This document shows, one piece after another, positions 1-5,284 of a stretch of 5,810 nucleotides of DNA (position 1 is the first letter of the stretch; each line of letters begins with the position of its first letter). Position numbers and translations under genes: made by a program. A model generated the notes under the pieces. The model did no database searches and had not been told where the DNA came from. It worked only from the letters and a program-made list of their open reading frames with translations. Origin of the DNA: JBAWAP01 sp049589355 (GTDB taxonomy: Bacteria > Chloroflexota > Anaerolineae > VGOG01). The stretch lies in contig JBAWAP010000316.1 in assembly GCA_049589355.1 (NCBI GenBank), positions 1-5,810 on the forward strand, written 5' to 3'.

Positions 1-273
1 GATCTTGTCGAAGAACAGCAACACTCCCATCAACACGAACAGGCCCGCCGCTCCCTTGCGCAGCAGATCGGGCGAAACAAAGCGGGCGATGACCTGTCCG
101 GCCAGCGTGCCAATCAGGGTAACTGTAATCAAGGCCAGTACAGCGCCTAGAAAGACCGTCCAGGGACGGTTCGAGTTGGCAGAAGTAAGGATTACCGCCA
201 ACTGAGTCTTATCCCCCAGTTCCGCCATGAACAATAGAGCGAAGGTGCTCCACAATAGTTTCCAGTCTGTCAC
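1..273 (-). CDS. GDT1/TMEM165 (UPF0016) family cation transporter, 3'-truncated by window edge
   Basis: The visible 91 residues match the start of the GDT1/TMEM165 (UPF0016) family of membrane cation transporters, members of which exchange Mn2+ or Ca2+ for protons. The diagnostic motif ELGDKT lies at residues 18-23, inside the first hydrophobic segment (about 7-29). Further hydrophobic segments follow at about 38-58 and 74-88. The GTG start at 273-271 is chosen because it sits 9 nt after a GGGAAAGGA ribosome binding site and puts the motif at the family's usual distance from the N-terminus. The start overlaps the TGA stop of the upstream hydroxylase gene as GTGA, so the two are probably translationally coupled and co-transcribed. 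The gene continues past position 1, so it is unknown whether this is a two-repeat protein (about 200 aa) or a half-size form. The family is secure from the motif; the transported ion is not visible. Confidence 0.88.
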   Translation of the reverse strand, partial: MTDWKLLWSTFALLFMAELGDKTQLAVILTSANSNRPWTVFLGAVLALITVTLIGTLAGQVIARFVSPDLLRKGAAGLFVLMGVLLFFDKI

Positions 274-2504
274 GATGTCGAATCCTTTCCCTCTAAGTTT
301 TTCATCCCTATGAGAACCTTCTCCGCCGTGGCCGGCAACTCTTCGATCCACACTCCCGTTGCATCGTGGATGGCTGAGAGTATCGCCGGGGCGGTGGGCA
401 AGGTGGTCATCTCCCCTGCCCCTTTGGCCCCGTATGGGCCCGTCGGATCGGGTACCTCGACGATGATGGGCACGAGCTCGCGGGGCATGTCCAGAACCGT
501 GGGGATGAAGTATTCGCTGAACTTGCGGGTCTTGACCACTCCCTTCTGCTGGATGTACTCCTCCATGAGGGCATACCCCTCACCCATGTGCACTCCGCCG
601 CCAATCTGTCCTTCGATCATCTGGGGGTTGACGGCCCGGCCCACGTCGTGCGCCGAGTAGAGCTTGAGGACTCCTACCTCCCCTGTTTCGGCATCCACTT
701 CCACCAGGGCGATCTGGGTAGCGTATCCGTAGCTGATGTGGGGATCGCACATCCCGGTCTCAGGGTCATACCGTGTGGTCGGCCTGGCGTCGCGGCCGCG
801 GAAGGTGTAACGGGCCTCAATGTGGGTCTCGCCCTGCTCGGCCCGCAGAGCAGTGTGCCACTTCTCCTTGGCCAGCCGGCAAGCCATCAGGACAGCGTTG
901 CCCGACATATAAACGTGGCGAGAAGCAGAGGAGCTTCCGGCATCAGGCACGTCGGCCGTATCCACCAGGGCGACGTCCACCCCATCCACACCGATCCCCA
1001 GCGCCTCGGCCGCGATCTGGGCCAGAGCGGTATGCACCCCCTCTCCCACTTCCGAAGCTCCGATTCTCACCACTGCCCTTTCCACCTGCCCGGAGTCGTC
1101 CAGGGACAGCTCGACCACCGCCGTGGACTTGTCGTCGAAGCCCATGCTGTATCCCACGTTCTTGTAGGCGCAGGCCACCCCAATGCCGTACAGCTTGCCG
1201 TCGGCGGGTGCGAGCTTTTCTGGCCGCACCCAGTGTCCGTCCTCCTCGCGCCAGCCAGCAGTCAGCACTGCCTGCCGCAGTGTCTCTTTGATGCCCACCC
1301 CGGGCGGCATGGGATTGCCCGTGACCGCGATTGAGCCATCCTCGAAGAGGTTCTTCATTCGGATCTCCACCGGGTCCATGCCCAGGGCCTCAGCCAGCTT
1401 GTCCATCTGCAACTCGTAGGCCAGCGGCGGCTGGGTGGAGCCGAAACCACGCATGGCCATCGTTACGGCGTTATTGGTGTAGACAGTATAACCATCTATC
1501 CTCGCGTTGGGCACCACGTAGGGTCCGGCAGCAAAGCTGGTGGAGTTGGCCATCACCGGCATACTCGTGCTGGCATAGGCCCCAGCATCGGAGATGAGCT
1601 CGATCTCCATCGCCGTCAATTTCCCGTCCTGCGTGGCTCCGGTCCTGTAGCGCATGTAGTATGGATGGCGTTTACCCGTGCGGCACACTGACTCCTCCCG
1701 GCTGAAGACCATCTTCACCGGGCGTCGGAGGCAGTAGGCACACAGAGCCAGGAGGTGCTGGATGTACATATCCTCTCGCCCGCCAAAGGCTCCGCCAACG
1801 GCTGGCACGATCTCGCGCACGCGGTCTTCGGGCAAATCCAGCAGATGGGCAATCTGATGCAGGTCATCGTGGACCCACTGAGCGCCGGCAACGACGGTGA
1901 CCCGCCCCTCTTCGTCAATATAGCCCAGGCCAGCTTCGGGCTGCAGGTAGGCATGCTCCACGAAGGGGGTGACGTAGTAGCCTTCGACGATGACGTCCGC
2001 TCCGGCAAAGCCGGCTTCCACGTCCCCCTTGCGAACCTTGAAGTGCTTGAGTACGTTAGTGCCCCTCTTCTCGTGGACCAGCGGCGCATCAGGCCTCATC
2101 GCCTGTCGCGGGTCGTCCACCACGGGCAGCGGCTCGTAGCCCACCTCGACCAGCTTGCGGGCTGCCTCAGCGATGCGCTCGCTCTCGGCCACCACGATGG
2201 CGATGCGGTCGCCTACCCAGCGCACCTTATCCCCCTCAGCCACCAGCACCGGCTGGTCCATGATGTTGATGCCATACTCATTGACAGGAACATCTCTGTA
2301 GGTGAGGACGGCGACCACACCCGGATAGGCTTCGGCCTTGCTCGTATCAATGCGCAACACCCGGGCGTGGGGGTGCTCACTCCAGACCACCTTTGCATGG
2401 AGCATCCCTTCCATGTAGAAGTCGCCAGGGTACTTGGCTTCGCCCATGACCTTAGCCCGGGCGTCAACGCGCGGCAGACTCTGACCTATGACGCTCGCCC
2501 TCAT
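270..2504 (-). CDS. Xanthine dehydrogenase family protein, molybdopterin-binding (large) subunit
   Basis: This 744-aa protein is a large subunit of the molybdenum hydroxylase (xanthine dehydrogenase/aldehyde oxidase) family. Such subunits bind molybdopterin cofactor and hydroxylate a heterocycle or aldehyde with water, passing electrons to separate 2Fe-2S and FAD subunits. The a/b hammerhead domain spans about residues 15-125. Cofactor-domain signatures follow: EHAYLQPE (183-190), VGGAFGGRE (236-244), AMRGFGSTQ (350-358, Arg352 and Gln358), the GEGVHTALAQIAAEALG stretch (487-503), DAGSSSASRH (521-530), and GAKGAGE (692-698) with the predicted catalytic Glu698. The CO dehydrogenase active-site loop AYRCSFR is absent, so a CO-oxidising role is unlikely. 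Length is normal for the family. The ATG at 2504 is chosen because AGGAGGTG (2510-2517) lies 5 nt upstream; a longer open frame to 2648 would begin inside a mobile element. No FeS or FAD partner is encoded in the window. The substrate cannot be read from the sequence. Confidence 0.93.
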   Translation of the reverse strand: MRASVIGQSLPRVDARAKVMGEAKYPGDFYMEGMLHAKVVWSEHPHARVLRIDTSKAEAYPGVVAVLTYRDVPVNEYGINIMDQPVLVAEGDKVRWVGDRIAIVVAESERIAEAARKLVEVGYEPLPVVDDPRQAMRPDAPLVHEKRGTNVLKHFKVRKGDVEAGFAGADVIVEGYYVTPFVEHAYLQPEAGLGYIDEEGRVTVVAGAQWVHDDLHQIAHLLDLPEDRVREIVPAVGGAFGGREDMYIQHLLALCAYCLRRPVKMVFSREESVCRTGKRHPYYMRYRTGATQDGKLTAMEIELISDAGAYASTSMPVMANSTSFAAGPYVVPNARIDGYTVYTNNAVTMAMRGFGSTQPPLAYELQMDKLAEALGMDPVEIRMKNLFEDGSIAVTGNPMPPGVGIKETLRQAVLTAGWREEDGHWVRPEKLAPADGKLYGIGVACAYKNVGYSMGFDDKSTAVVELSLDDSGQVERAVVRIGASEVGEGVHTALAQIAAEALGIGVDGVDVALVDTADVPDAGSSSASRHVYMSGNAVLMACRLAKEKWHTALRAEQGETHIEARYTFRGRDARPTTRYDPETGMCDPHISYGYATQIALVEVDAETGEVGVLKLYSAHDVGRAVNPQMIEGQIGGGVHMGEGYALMEEYIQQKGVVKTRKFSEYFIPTVLDMPRELVPIIVEVPDPTGPYGAKGAGEMTTLPTAPAILSAIHDATGVWIEELPATAEKVLIGMKNLEGKDSTS

Positions 2505-2509
2505 ACTTC

Positions 2510-2517
2510 CACCTCCT
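2510..2517 (-). promoter_or_regulatory. Ribosome binding site of the molybdo-hydroxylase gene
   Basis: On the minus strand the sequence reads AGGAGGTG followed by GAAGT and the ATG at 2504. This near-complete anti-16S complement with a 5-nt spacer decides the start codon, in preference to the 48-codon upstream extension that is open in the same frame. Confidence 0.85.
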
Positions 2518-2546
2518 GGGCAACCATGTAACGGCTGTGATCTGAT

Positions 2547-2554
2547 ATAGCCAC
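2547..2554. repeat. Left target-site duplication of the MITE-like element
   Basis: ATAGCCAC, identical in sequence and orientation to 2655-2662, immediately abuts the left terminal inverted repeat. Removing one copy plus the 100-bp element would give the likely pre-insertion leader, about 50 nt long. Confidence 0.78.
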
Positions 2555-2654
2555 TCACCCTTGCGAAGGTTGCGAATGATCTTGGCAACAGCCGATCTCC
2601 GCTGGACAAAAACGCCATTGGTCCGAAGGCTACGCTGAACCTTCGCAAGGGTTA
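2555..2654. mobile_element. 100-bp MITE-like element with 17-bp terminal inverted repeats
   Basis: The left end (2555-2571) reads TCACCCTTGCGAAGGTT. The reverse complement of the right end (2638-2654) reads TAACCCTTGCGAAGGTT. That is 16 of 17 bases identical, including 15 in a row. The element is exactly 100 bp and is bracketed by perfect 8-bp direct repeats ATAGCCAC (2547-2554 and 2655-2662), the signature of a target-site duplication. It is too short to encode a transposase, so it would be a non-autonomous element mobilised in trans. Each end is itself an imperfect palindrome (AACCTT-CGC-AAGGGT). Transcribed, the element could fold into a long hairpin closed by the terminal repeats. It lies between the -10 box and the ribosome binding site of the hydroxylase gene, so it is probably part of that gene's 5' leader. 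The parent insertion-sequence family is not identifiable: 8-bp duplications occur in several, such as ISL3, IS6, IS256 and IS66. Confidence 0.8.
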
Positions 2655-2662
2655 ATAGCCAC
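2655..2662. repeat. Right target-site duplication of the MITE-like element
   Basis: ATAGCCAC, a perfect copy of 2547-2554, immediately abuts the right terminal inverted repeat. It also overlaps the predicted transcription start of the hydroxylase gene (about 2661 on the minus strand). Confidence 0.78.
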
Positions 2663-2667
2663 AGACA

Positions 2668-2696
2668 ATTATAACGCAAAAGTAGGCAAAAGACAA
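2668..2696 (-). promoter_or_regulatory. Predicted sigma70-type promoter of the molybdo-hydroxylase/GDT1 operon
   Basis: On the minus strand a -35 box TTGTCT (2696-2691, four of six consensus bases) is followed after exactly 17 nt by a perfect -10 box TATAAT (2673-2668). Transcription would begin near 2661, giving a leader of about 157 nt that contains the whole MITE-like element before the ribosome binding site at 2510-2517. No other minus-strand promoter of this quality was seen between here and the start codon. Confidence 0.65.
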
Positions 2697-2780
2697 TTTG
2701 CCTAGCTCGAAACGCTCTCCCTCCATCTCCTGGCCCAGCGCGATGAGAAACGTCAGGTCTTCCGCGCTGTAGTGACGTGG
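2697..2780 (-). pseudogene. Possible relic of a protein-coding gene (C-terminal fragment)
   Basis: In one minus-strand frame this stretch reads as a protein-like sequence containing SAEDLTFLIALGQEMEGERF. Most codons in it end in G or C, like the real genes here, while the frames alongside it read less naturally. The frame has no start codon: it opens after a TAA upstream and closes at a TAA formed across the MITE junction at about 2652. Nothing before or after looks like the rest of a gene. I read it as a possible leftover of a decayed gene between the two promoters. No family is recognised, and chance cannot be excluded over so few codons. Confidence 0.22.
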
Positions 2781-2792
2781 CTGAGATGCACA

Positions 2793-2821
2793 TTGACATT
2801 TCAGGGGAAATTATATATACT
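2793..2821 (+). promoter_or_regulatory. Predicted sigma70-type promoter of the toxin-antitoxin operon
   Basis: A perfect -35 box TTGACA (2793-2798) and a -10 box TATACT (2816-2821, five of six consensus bases) are separated by exactly 17 nt. Transcription would start near 2828, giving a leader of about 37 nt before the antitoxin ATG at 2865. The boxes are overlaid by two small symmetrical sequences, ATTTC-AGGG-GAAAT (2798-2811) in the spacer and TATATATA (2812-2819) over the -10. Either could be an operator for the ribbon-helix-helix antitoxin, as autoregulation is usual in this class. Confidence 0.75.
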
Positions 2822-2864
2822 ATGACTAGCTGTTTATCTATCTAATTAAAAGGAGATGGTTTGC

Positions 2865-3122
2865 ATGGAGCGCGTTATGATAACCCTTCCCAATTCTCTA
2901 CTCGGGATAGTAGACGAAATGGCCCGCCGTCTGGCAGAGAACCGCAGTCAATTTGTCCGCCAGGCCCTGCTGGAGCGGCTAGAGCGATTGCGACAGCAGG
3001 AGTTTGAGGCTCTCCTGGCCGAAGGATACCAGGTCATGGCCGAAGAGGCAGCGGCCATCGCTCAGGAGAGCCTGCCCCTTCAGACAGCGGCGGCAGAAAG
3101 GGCGTGGCAGTGGGATGAGTGA
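2865..3122 (+). CDS. Ribbon-helix-helix antitoxin of a MazEF/PemIK-type system
   Basis: This 85-aa protein has the layout of a ribbon-helix-helix (CopG/MetJ-type) antitoxin. A short beta strand, RVMITLPN (3-10), is followed by helix A (about 11-24) and helix B carrying NRSQFVRQALLERL (26-39), the family's RSxFVRxAL pattern. The strand pairs in a dimer to contact DNA. The rest is a charged, alanine-rich helical tail ending in AERAWQWDE, the kind of tail that wraps the toxin in such pairs. The ATG at 2865 is chosen over the in-frame ATG at 2856, because 2856 overlaps the ribosome binding site AAGGAG (2850-2855), which is 9 nt from 2865. Its 3' end overlaps the MazF-like gene by 8 bases. By family, it neutralises the toxin and represses the operon. 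Confidence 0.85.
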   Translation: MERVMITLPNSLLGIVDEMARRLAENRSQFVRQALLERLERLRQQEFEALLAEGYQVMAEEAAAIAQESLPLQTAAAERAWQWDE

Positions 3123-3468
3123 GATCCACTCTTTACGTCGAGGGGACGTTGTCCTCGTTCCCTTTCCCCTCATCACCGATTTTAGCCAGAGCAAACGTCG
3201 TCCGGCTCTAGTCATCCAAAATGACGTGGGCAACCGCTTCAGTCCCAACTTGATCGTGGCCGCCATCTCCAGCAAGGTGCCAGCCAAGGATTACCCAACC
3301 AACCATCGCCTTCGAGCGGGAACAGCGGGCCTGGATCGAGACTCGGCGGTGCTGGGCAGTGTCATCCTGACCATTCCCCAGTCCAGCGTCCTGAAACGGT
3401 TGGGCCACCTGAATGAGGCAGACATGCAAGCAGTGGACGCCTGCCTGCGAGTCAGCCTGGCCCTGTAG
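3115..3468 (+). CDS. MazF/PemK-family endoribonuclease toxin
   Basis: This 117-aa protein matches the MazF/PemK toxin family, ribosome-independent endoribonucleases that cut mRNA (in some members tRNA or rRNA) at short sequences. The family start RRGDVVLVPFP is at residues 8-18, followed by KRRPALVIQND (27-37), whose arginines align with the catalytic arginine of MazF. IVAAISSK (47-54) has serines where E. coli MazF has its active-site threonine. A C-terminal helix (about 98-112) completes the fold, and the length is typical. The ATG at 3115 is chosen because it places the RGD motif as in the family; it overlaps the antitoxin's last 8 bases and has only a weak ribosome binding site, consistent with translational coupling. 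The loop before the RRPA motif reads DFSQSK instead of the more common GSEQxG form, so RNA specificity may differ. No frameshift or missing core segment was seen, so it is probably functional. Confidence 0.92.
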   Translation: MSEIHSLRRGDVVLVPFPLITDFSQSKRRPALVIQNDVGNRFSPNLIVAAISSKVPAKDYPTNHRLRAGTAGLDRDSAVLGSVILTIPQSSVLKRLGHLNEADMQAVDACLRVSLAL

Positions 3469-3469
3469 C

Positions 3470-3499
3470 GGGCTGGAGTCATCGCCCCCCCGGCAGCCC
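3470..3499 (+). terminator. Weak candidate terminator between convergent genes
   Basis: GGGCTG (3470-3475) can pair with CAGCCC (3494-3499) across an 18-nt loop, just after the toxin stop and before the converging gene that ends at 3547. The downstream T-run is poor (TATTTC), so it may not work as an intrinsic terminator. The rest of this 78-bp gap shows nothing else. Confidence 0.22.
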
Positions 3500-3546
3500 T
3501 ATTTCAATCTACGCAGCCAGCTCAGAACCTGTAAACGAACAACTTC

Positions 3547-5073
3547 TTACTGTTGCGGAGTCAAGAGAGCGAAAGCCAGCCAGGCGGCCAGCAGGACGAA
3601 CAGTACGGCTGTGACCAGCTTCACCGTCGCCGCCCGGCGATTGATGAACTGGCCCAACTGCTGGGACGTGGTGCCAAAGTAGGCCAGCAAGAAGATCACC
3701 ACCAGCGGCAGGATGAACACCAGGTTGTAGAGCACCAGGTACAGCCCGGCCCTGGCCTGCAACCCCGGCACGCCCAGCACAAAGATGATGGTCGGCAGGT
3801 AAACCTGGCCCGTGCAGGCCAGCTCGATCACCGAGATCACCACCCCAGTGACAAAGGACATCGGCACAAAGGCCCGTAGGCCTGCCCCCTCGCGGATGAC
3901 GCGATTGATCCAGCGCCGCAGGCGGAGGGGCAGCTTCAGGCGCATCTCCTCCGGCTTGCCCCGGCGGGCCTGCCACCAGTCGTACAAGCTGATGGCGGCC
4001 AGAAACAGGCACAGCACCGCCGTCAGACCGTACACCCAGCGGCTCACCGTGCTCAAGAAGGGCAGCGAGGCCATAAACTTGAGCAGCCCCATTCCCACCC
4101 CCAGGTAGGTCAGGAACACCCCCAGGGTGAAAGCCAAGCCCACGGCCAGCACTTCCCGCTGCTGGCGGCCCACGAAAGCCAGGTAAGAGACGAAAAAGAC
4201 GATGGTGGCGAAGGCGCACGGGTTAAGGCCATCCACCAGGCCAGCGAAGACGACGGTGAAGACACCGAAGGACTTGAAGCGCTCGATGATGCTCTGCTCC
4301 CCCATTGCAGGGTCGAAGTCATCCCAGGTGGGCGGCGCGCCGGTGATGGCGTACTTCTCCAACAACGCCTCCAGGCTGCGGGCGTTGATCTCACTGCCGA
4401 TGAGCGCCTCGTTGCCTACGAAGATGGCTGGCGCAGTGAGGCGCTCTTCCTTTGGGACCCCAGCTCGTGCCCCCAACCACTCACTCAGTGCCGATTGCTC
4501 CCTCACGTCGAACTCGGCGACCGCCAGCGCATAGCGTTCCTGGAGATAGCGCAGGTCCAGCTCAGCGCGGTCGCACTCCCGGCAGCCGGCCTGGTAGAAG
4601 TAGGCCAGGTGAATGAGGGGCGTCTCGCCCGTCGGGGCAGGCGTCGCGCCAGGGCGGGGCGGATAGTCTACGCCGCCGGCCGCAAGGTAGCGGGCGATGA
4701 TCTCATCCAACTGGGCACGAATCTCGTCCTCTCCAATCAGAGCCGTATCGGCCACGAACACCTCCGGGATGTCCACCTTATCCGGCGGTATCTGATAGGT
4801 GGCCTCCATATCCAGCAACCACTGGTAATTGTCGGCGTCGGAAATCTCGATAGACTGCACCTCCAGTTGTGCCCCGTACTTTTCCTGCAAAGGCGAGAGC
4901 ACCTCGTTAATCACCACCTGGCAATGCTCGCAATCCTGTGAGTAGAAGAACAGCAGGCGCACAACCGGCTCATCAGCCTGGATTGGGGCCAACACCAGGA
5001 CTAGAAAGAACAGCGGTATCAGCAGTATCGCAGCCCTTTGTCTCATGACATCCAAACTTACTCCTCCTGACAT
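3547..5073 (-). CDS. Double-thioredoxin / DsbD-CcdA fusion thiol-disulfide membrane protein
   Basis: This 508-aa protein carries a hydrophobic signal-anchor (residues 14-31), two thioredoxin/glutaredoxin-like domains and a C-terminal polytopic domain. Domain 1 (about 35-130) has CEHC (48-51) and the cis-proline segment DIPEVFV (102-108). Domain 2 (about 152-242) has CREC (164-167) and TAPAIFV (213-219). The membrane domain (about 266-503) has roughly six hydrophobic segments and two conserved cysteines, Cys286 in GLNPCAFAT and Cys420 in ELACTGQ, the hallmark pair of DsbD/CcdA electron-transfer domains. It probably moves reducing electrons from cytoplasmic thioredoxin through the membrane to the outward-facing CxxC domains, for extracytoplasmic thiol repair or cytochrome c maturation. 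The ATG at 5073 has AGAGGAG 7 nt upstream. A TTG at 5055 with AGGAGGAG 5 nt upstream is a serious rival. The gene stands alone on its strand and its final partner is not visible here. Confidence 0.88.
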   Translation of the reverse strand: MSGGVSLDVMRQRAAILLIPLFFLVLVLAPIQADEPVVRLLFFYSQDCEHCQVVINEVLSPLQEKYGAQLEVQSIEISDADNYQWLLDMEATYQIPPDKVDIPEVFVADTALIGEDEIRAQLDEIIARYLAAGGVDYPPRPGATPAPTGETPLIHLAYFYQAGCRECDRAELDLRYLQERYALAVAEFDVREQSALSEWLGARAGVPKEERLTAPAIFVGNEALIGSEINARSLEALLEKYAITGAPPTWDDFDPAMGEQSIIERFKSFGVFTVVFAGLVDGLNPCAFATIVFFVSYLAFVGRQQREVLAVGLAFTLGVFLTYLGVGMGLLKFMASLPFLSTVSRWVYGLTAVLCLFLAAISLYDWWQARRGKPEEMRLKLPLRLRRWINRVIREGAGLRAFVPMSFVTGVVISVIELACTGQVYLPTIIFVLGVPGLQARAGLYLVLYNLVFILPLVVIFLLAYFGTTSQQLGQFINRRAATVKLVTAVLFVLLAAWLAFALLTPQQ

Positions 5074-5077
5074 AGAA

Positions 5078-5106
5078 TTGCTCCTCTGGGAAAAGTAATG
5101 TATAAT
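5078..5106 (+). promoter_or_regulatory. Predicted promoter giving a leaderless HEPN-like/MNT transcript
   Basis: A perfect -10 box TATAAT (5101-5106) is preceded after 17 nt by TTGCTC (5078-5083, only three of six -35 bases). The first base expected in the RNA, about 7 nt beyond the -10 box, falls at 5113-5114, exactly on the ATG of the small gene at 5114. No Shine-Dalgarno sequence lies just before that ATG, so the message is probably leaderless. Confidence 0.6.
5081..5087 (-). promoter_or_regulatory. Ribosome binding site supporting the ATG at 5073
   Basis: On the minus strand AGAGGAG precedes the ATG at 5073 by 7 nt. It argues against starts at 5124 and 5115, which lack such a site. A second site, AGGAGGAG, lies inside the reading frame 5 nt before the TTG at 5055, so initiation there is also possible; both products retain the membrane anchor. 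Confidence 0.6.
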
Positions 5107-5124
5107 TGATAGCATGGAATTCAA
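5097..5124 (-). promoter_or_regulatory. Candidate promoter of the thioredoxin/CcdA fusion gene
   Basis: On the minus strand TTGAAT (5124-5119) is followed after 16 nt by TACATT (5102-5097). Each box matches four of six consensus bases. It would give a short leader containing the AGAGGAG site. It overlaps the divergent plus-strand -10 box, so the two promoters may compete. The boxes are imperfect, so this is tentative. Confidence 0.3.
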
Positions 5125-5284
5125 CGTTCGAACTCGGCGTAGGATCGCCCAATATCTGGCGTACGCCCATCAGGCAATGGATACTGGCCGTCTGGTGATC
5201 GCCCACCAGGATTGCATTGCGGCCGTCAAGCGATTCGTCCATCGCATCGAACAGGTTCTCCGTGAAATGGGAGCTTTACAATGA
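5114..5284 (+). CDS. Small 56-aa protein resembling a half-length HEPN domain
   Basis: This short frame encodes 56 residues, rich in helix-forming and basic residues, and is called mainly from context. Its stop overlaps the ATG of the nucleotidyltransferase gene as ATGA, and its ATG follows a perfect TATAAT box by 7 nt. The segment DCIAAVKRFVHRIEQVLREM (about 34-53) lines up by eye with the AAVNRAYYAxFxAARALL helix of HEPN-domain proteins. The preceding helix, RRRIAQYLAYAHQAMDTGRL (8-27), fits their first helix. HEPN proteins are the usual partners of MNT nucleotidyltransferases, but are about 110-140 aa long. Here the second half is absent, and the HEPN RNase motif (Arg, four to six residues, His) is not present in proper form; RFVH is the nearest match. 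It may be a truncated remnant, a miniature partner, or an unrelated leader peptide. That it is a gene is likelier than that it is HEPN. Confidence 0.5.
   Translation: MEFNVRTRRRIAQYLAYAHQAMDTGRLVIAHQDCIAAVKRFVHRIEQVLREMGALQ

Noticed and set aside
588..1334. 248-aa plus-strand open frame
   Set aside because: It lies antisense within the hydroxylase gene; its length is explained by the GC-rich codon pattern of that gene, and its sequence is low-complexity His/Gly/Val-rich without a recognisable domain.
1755..2531. 258-aa plus-strand open frame
   Set aside because: It is also antisense to the hydroxylase, with no ribosome binding site or recognisable motif.
2505..2648. 48-codon N-terminal extension of the molybdo-hydroxylase frame to an ATG at 2648
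   Set aside because: The extension is encoded mostly by the MITE-like element, has no ribosome binding site, and does not match the family N-terminus, whereas the ATG at 2504 has a strong AGGAGGTG.
2555..2654. Intrinsic terminator instead of a mobile element
   Set aside because: The inverted repeats are 66 nt apart with no T-run, and the perfect 8-bp flanking direct repeats are better explained by transposition.
2856..2864. Upstream ATG of the antitoxin at 2856
   Set aside because: This ATG overlaps the ribosome binding site itself (AAGGAG ends at 2855), so it cannot be served by that site; 2865 has proper spacing.
3509..4219. 236-aa minus-strand frame
   Set aside because: It is an out-of-frame shadow of the membrane domain of the thioredoxin/CcdA fusion; its Gly/Arg/Pro-rich composition is typical of a shifted reading frame.
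4495..4941. 148-aa plus-strand frame
   Set aside because: It lies antisense to the thioredoxin domains, with no promoter, ribosome binding site or domain signal.
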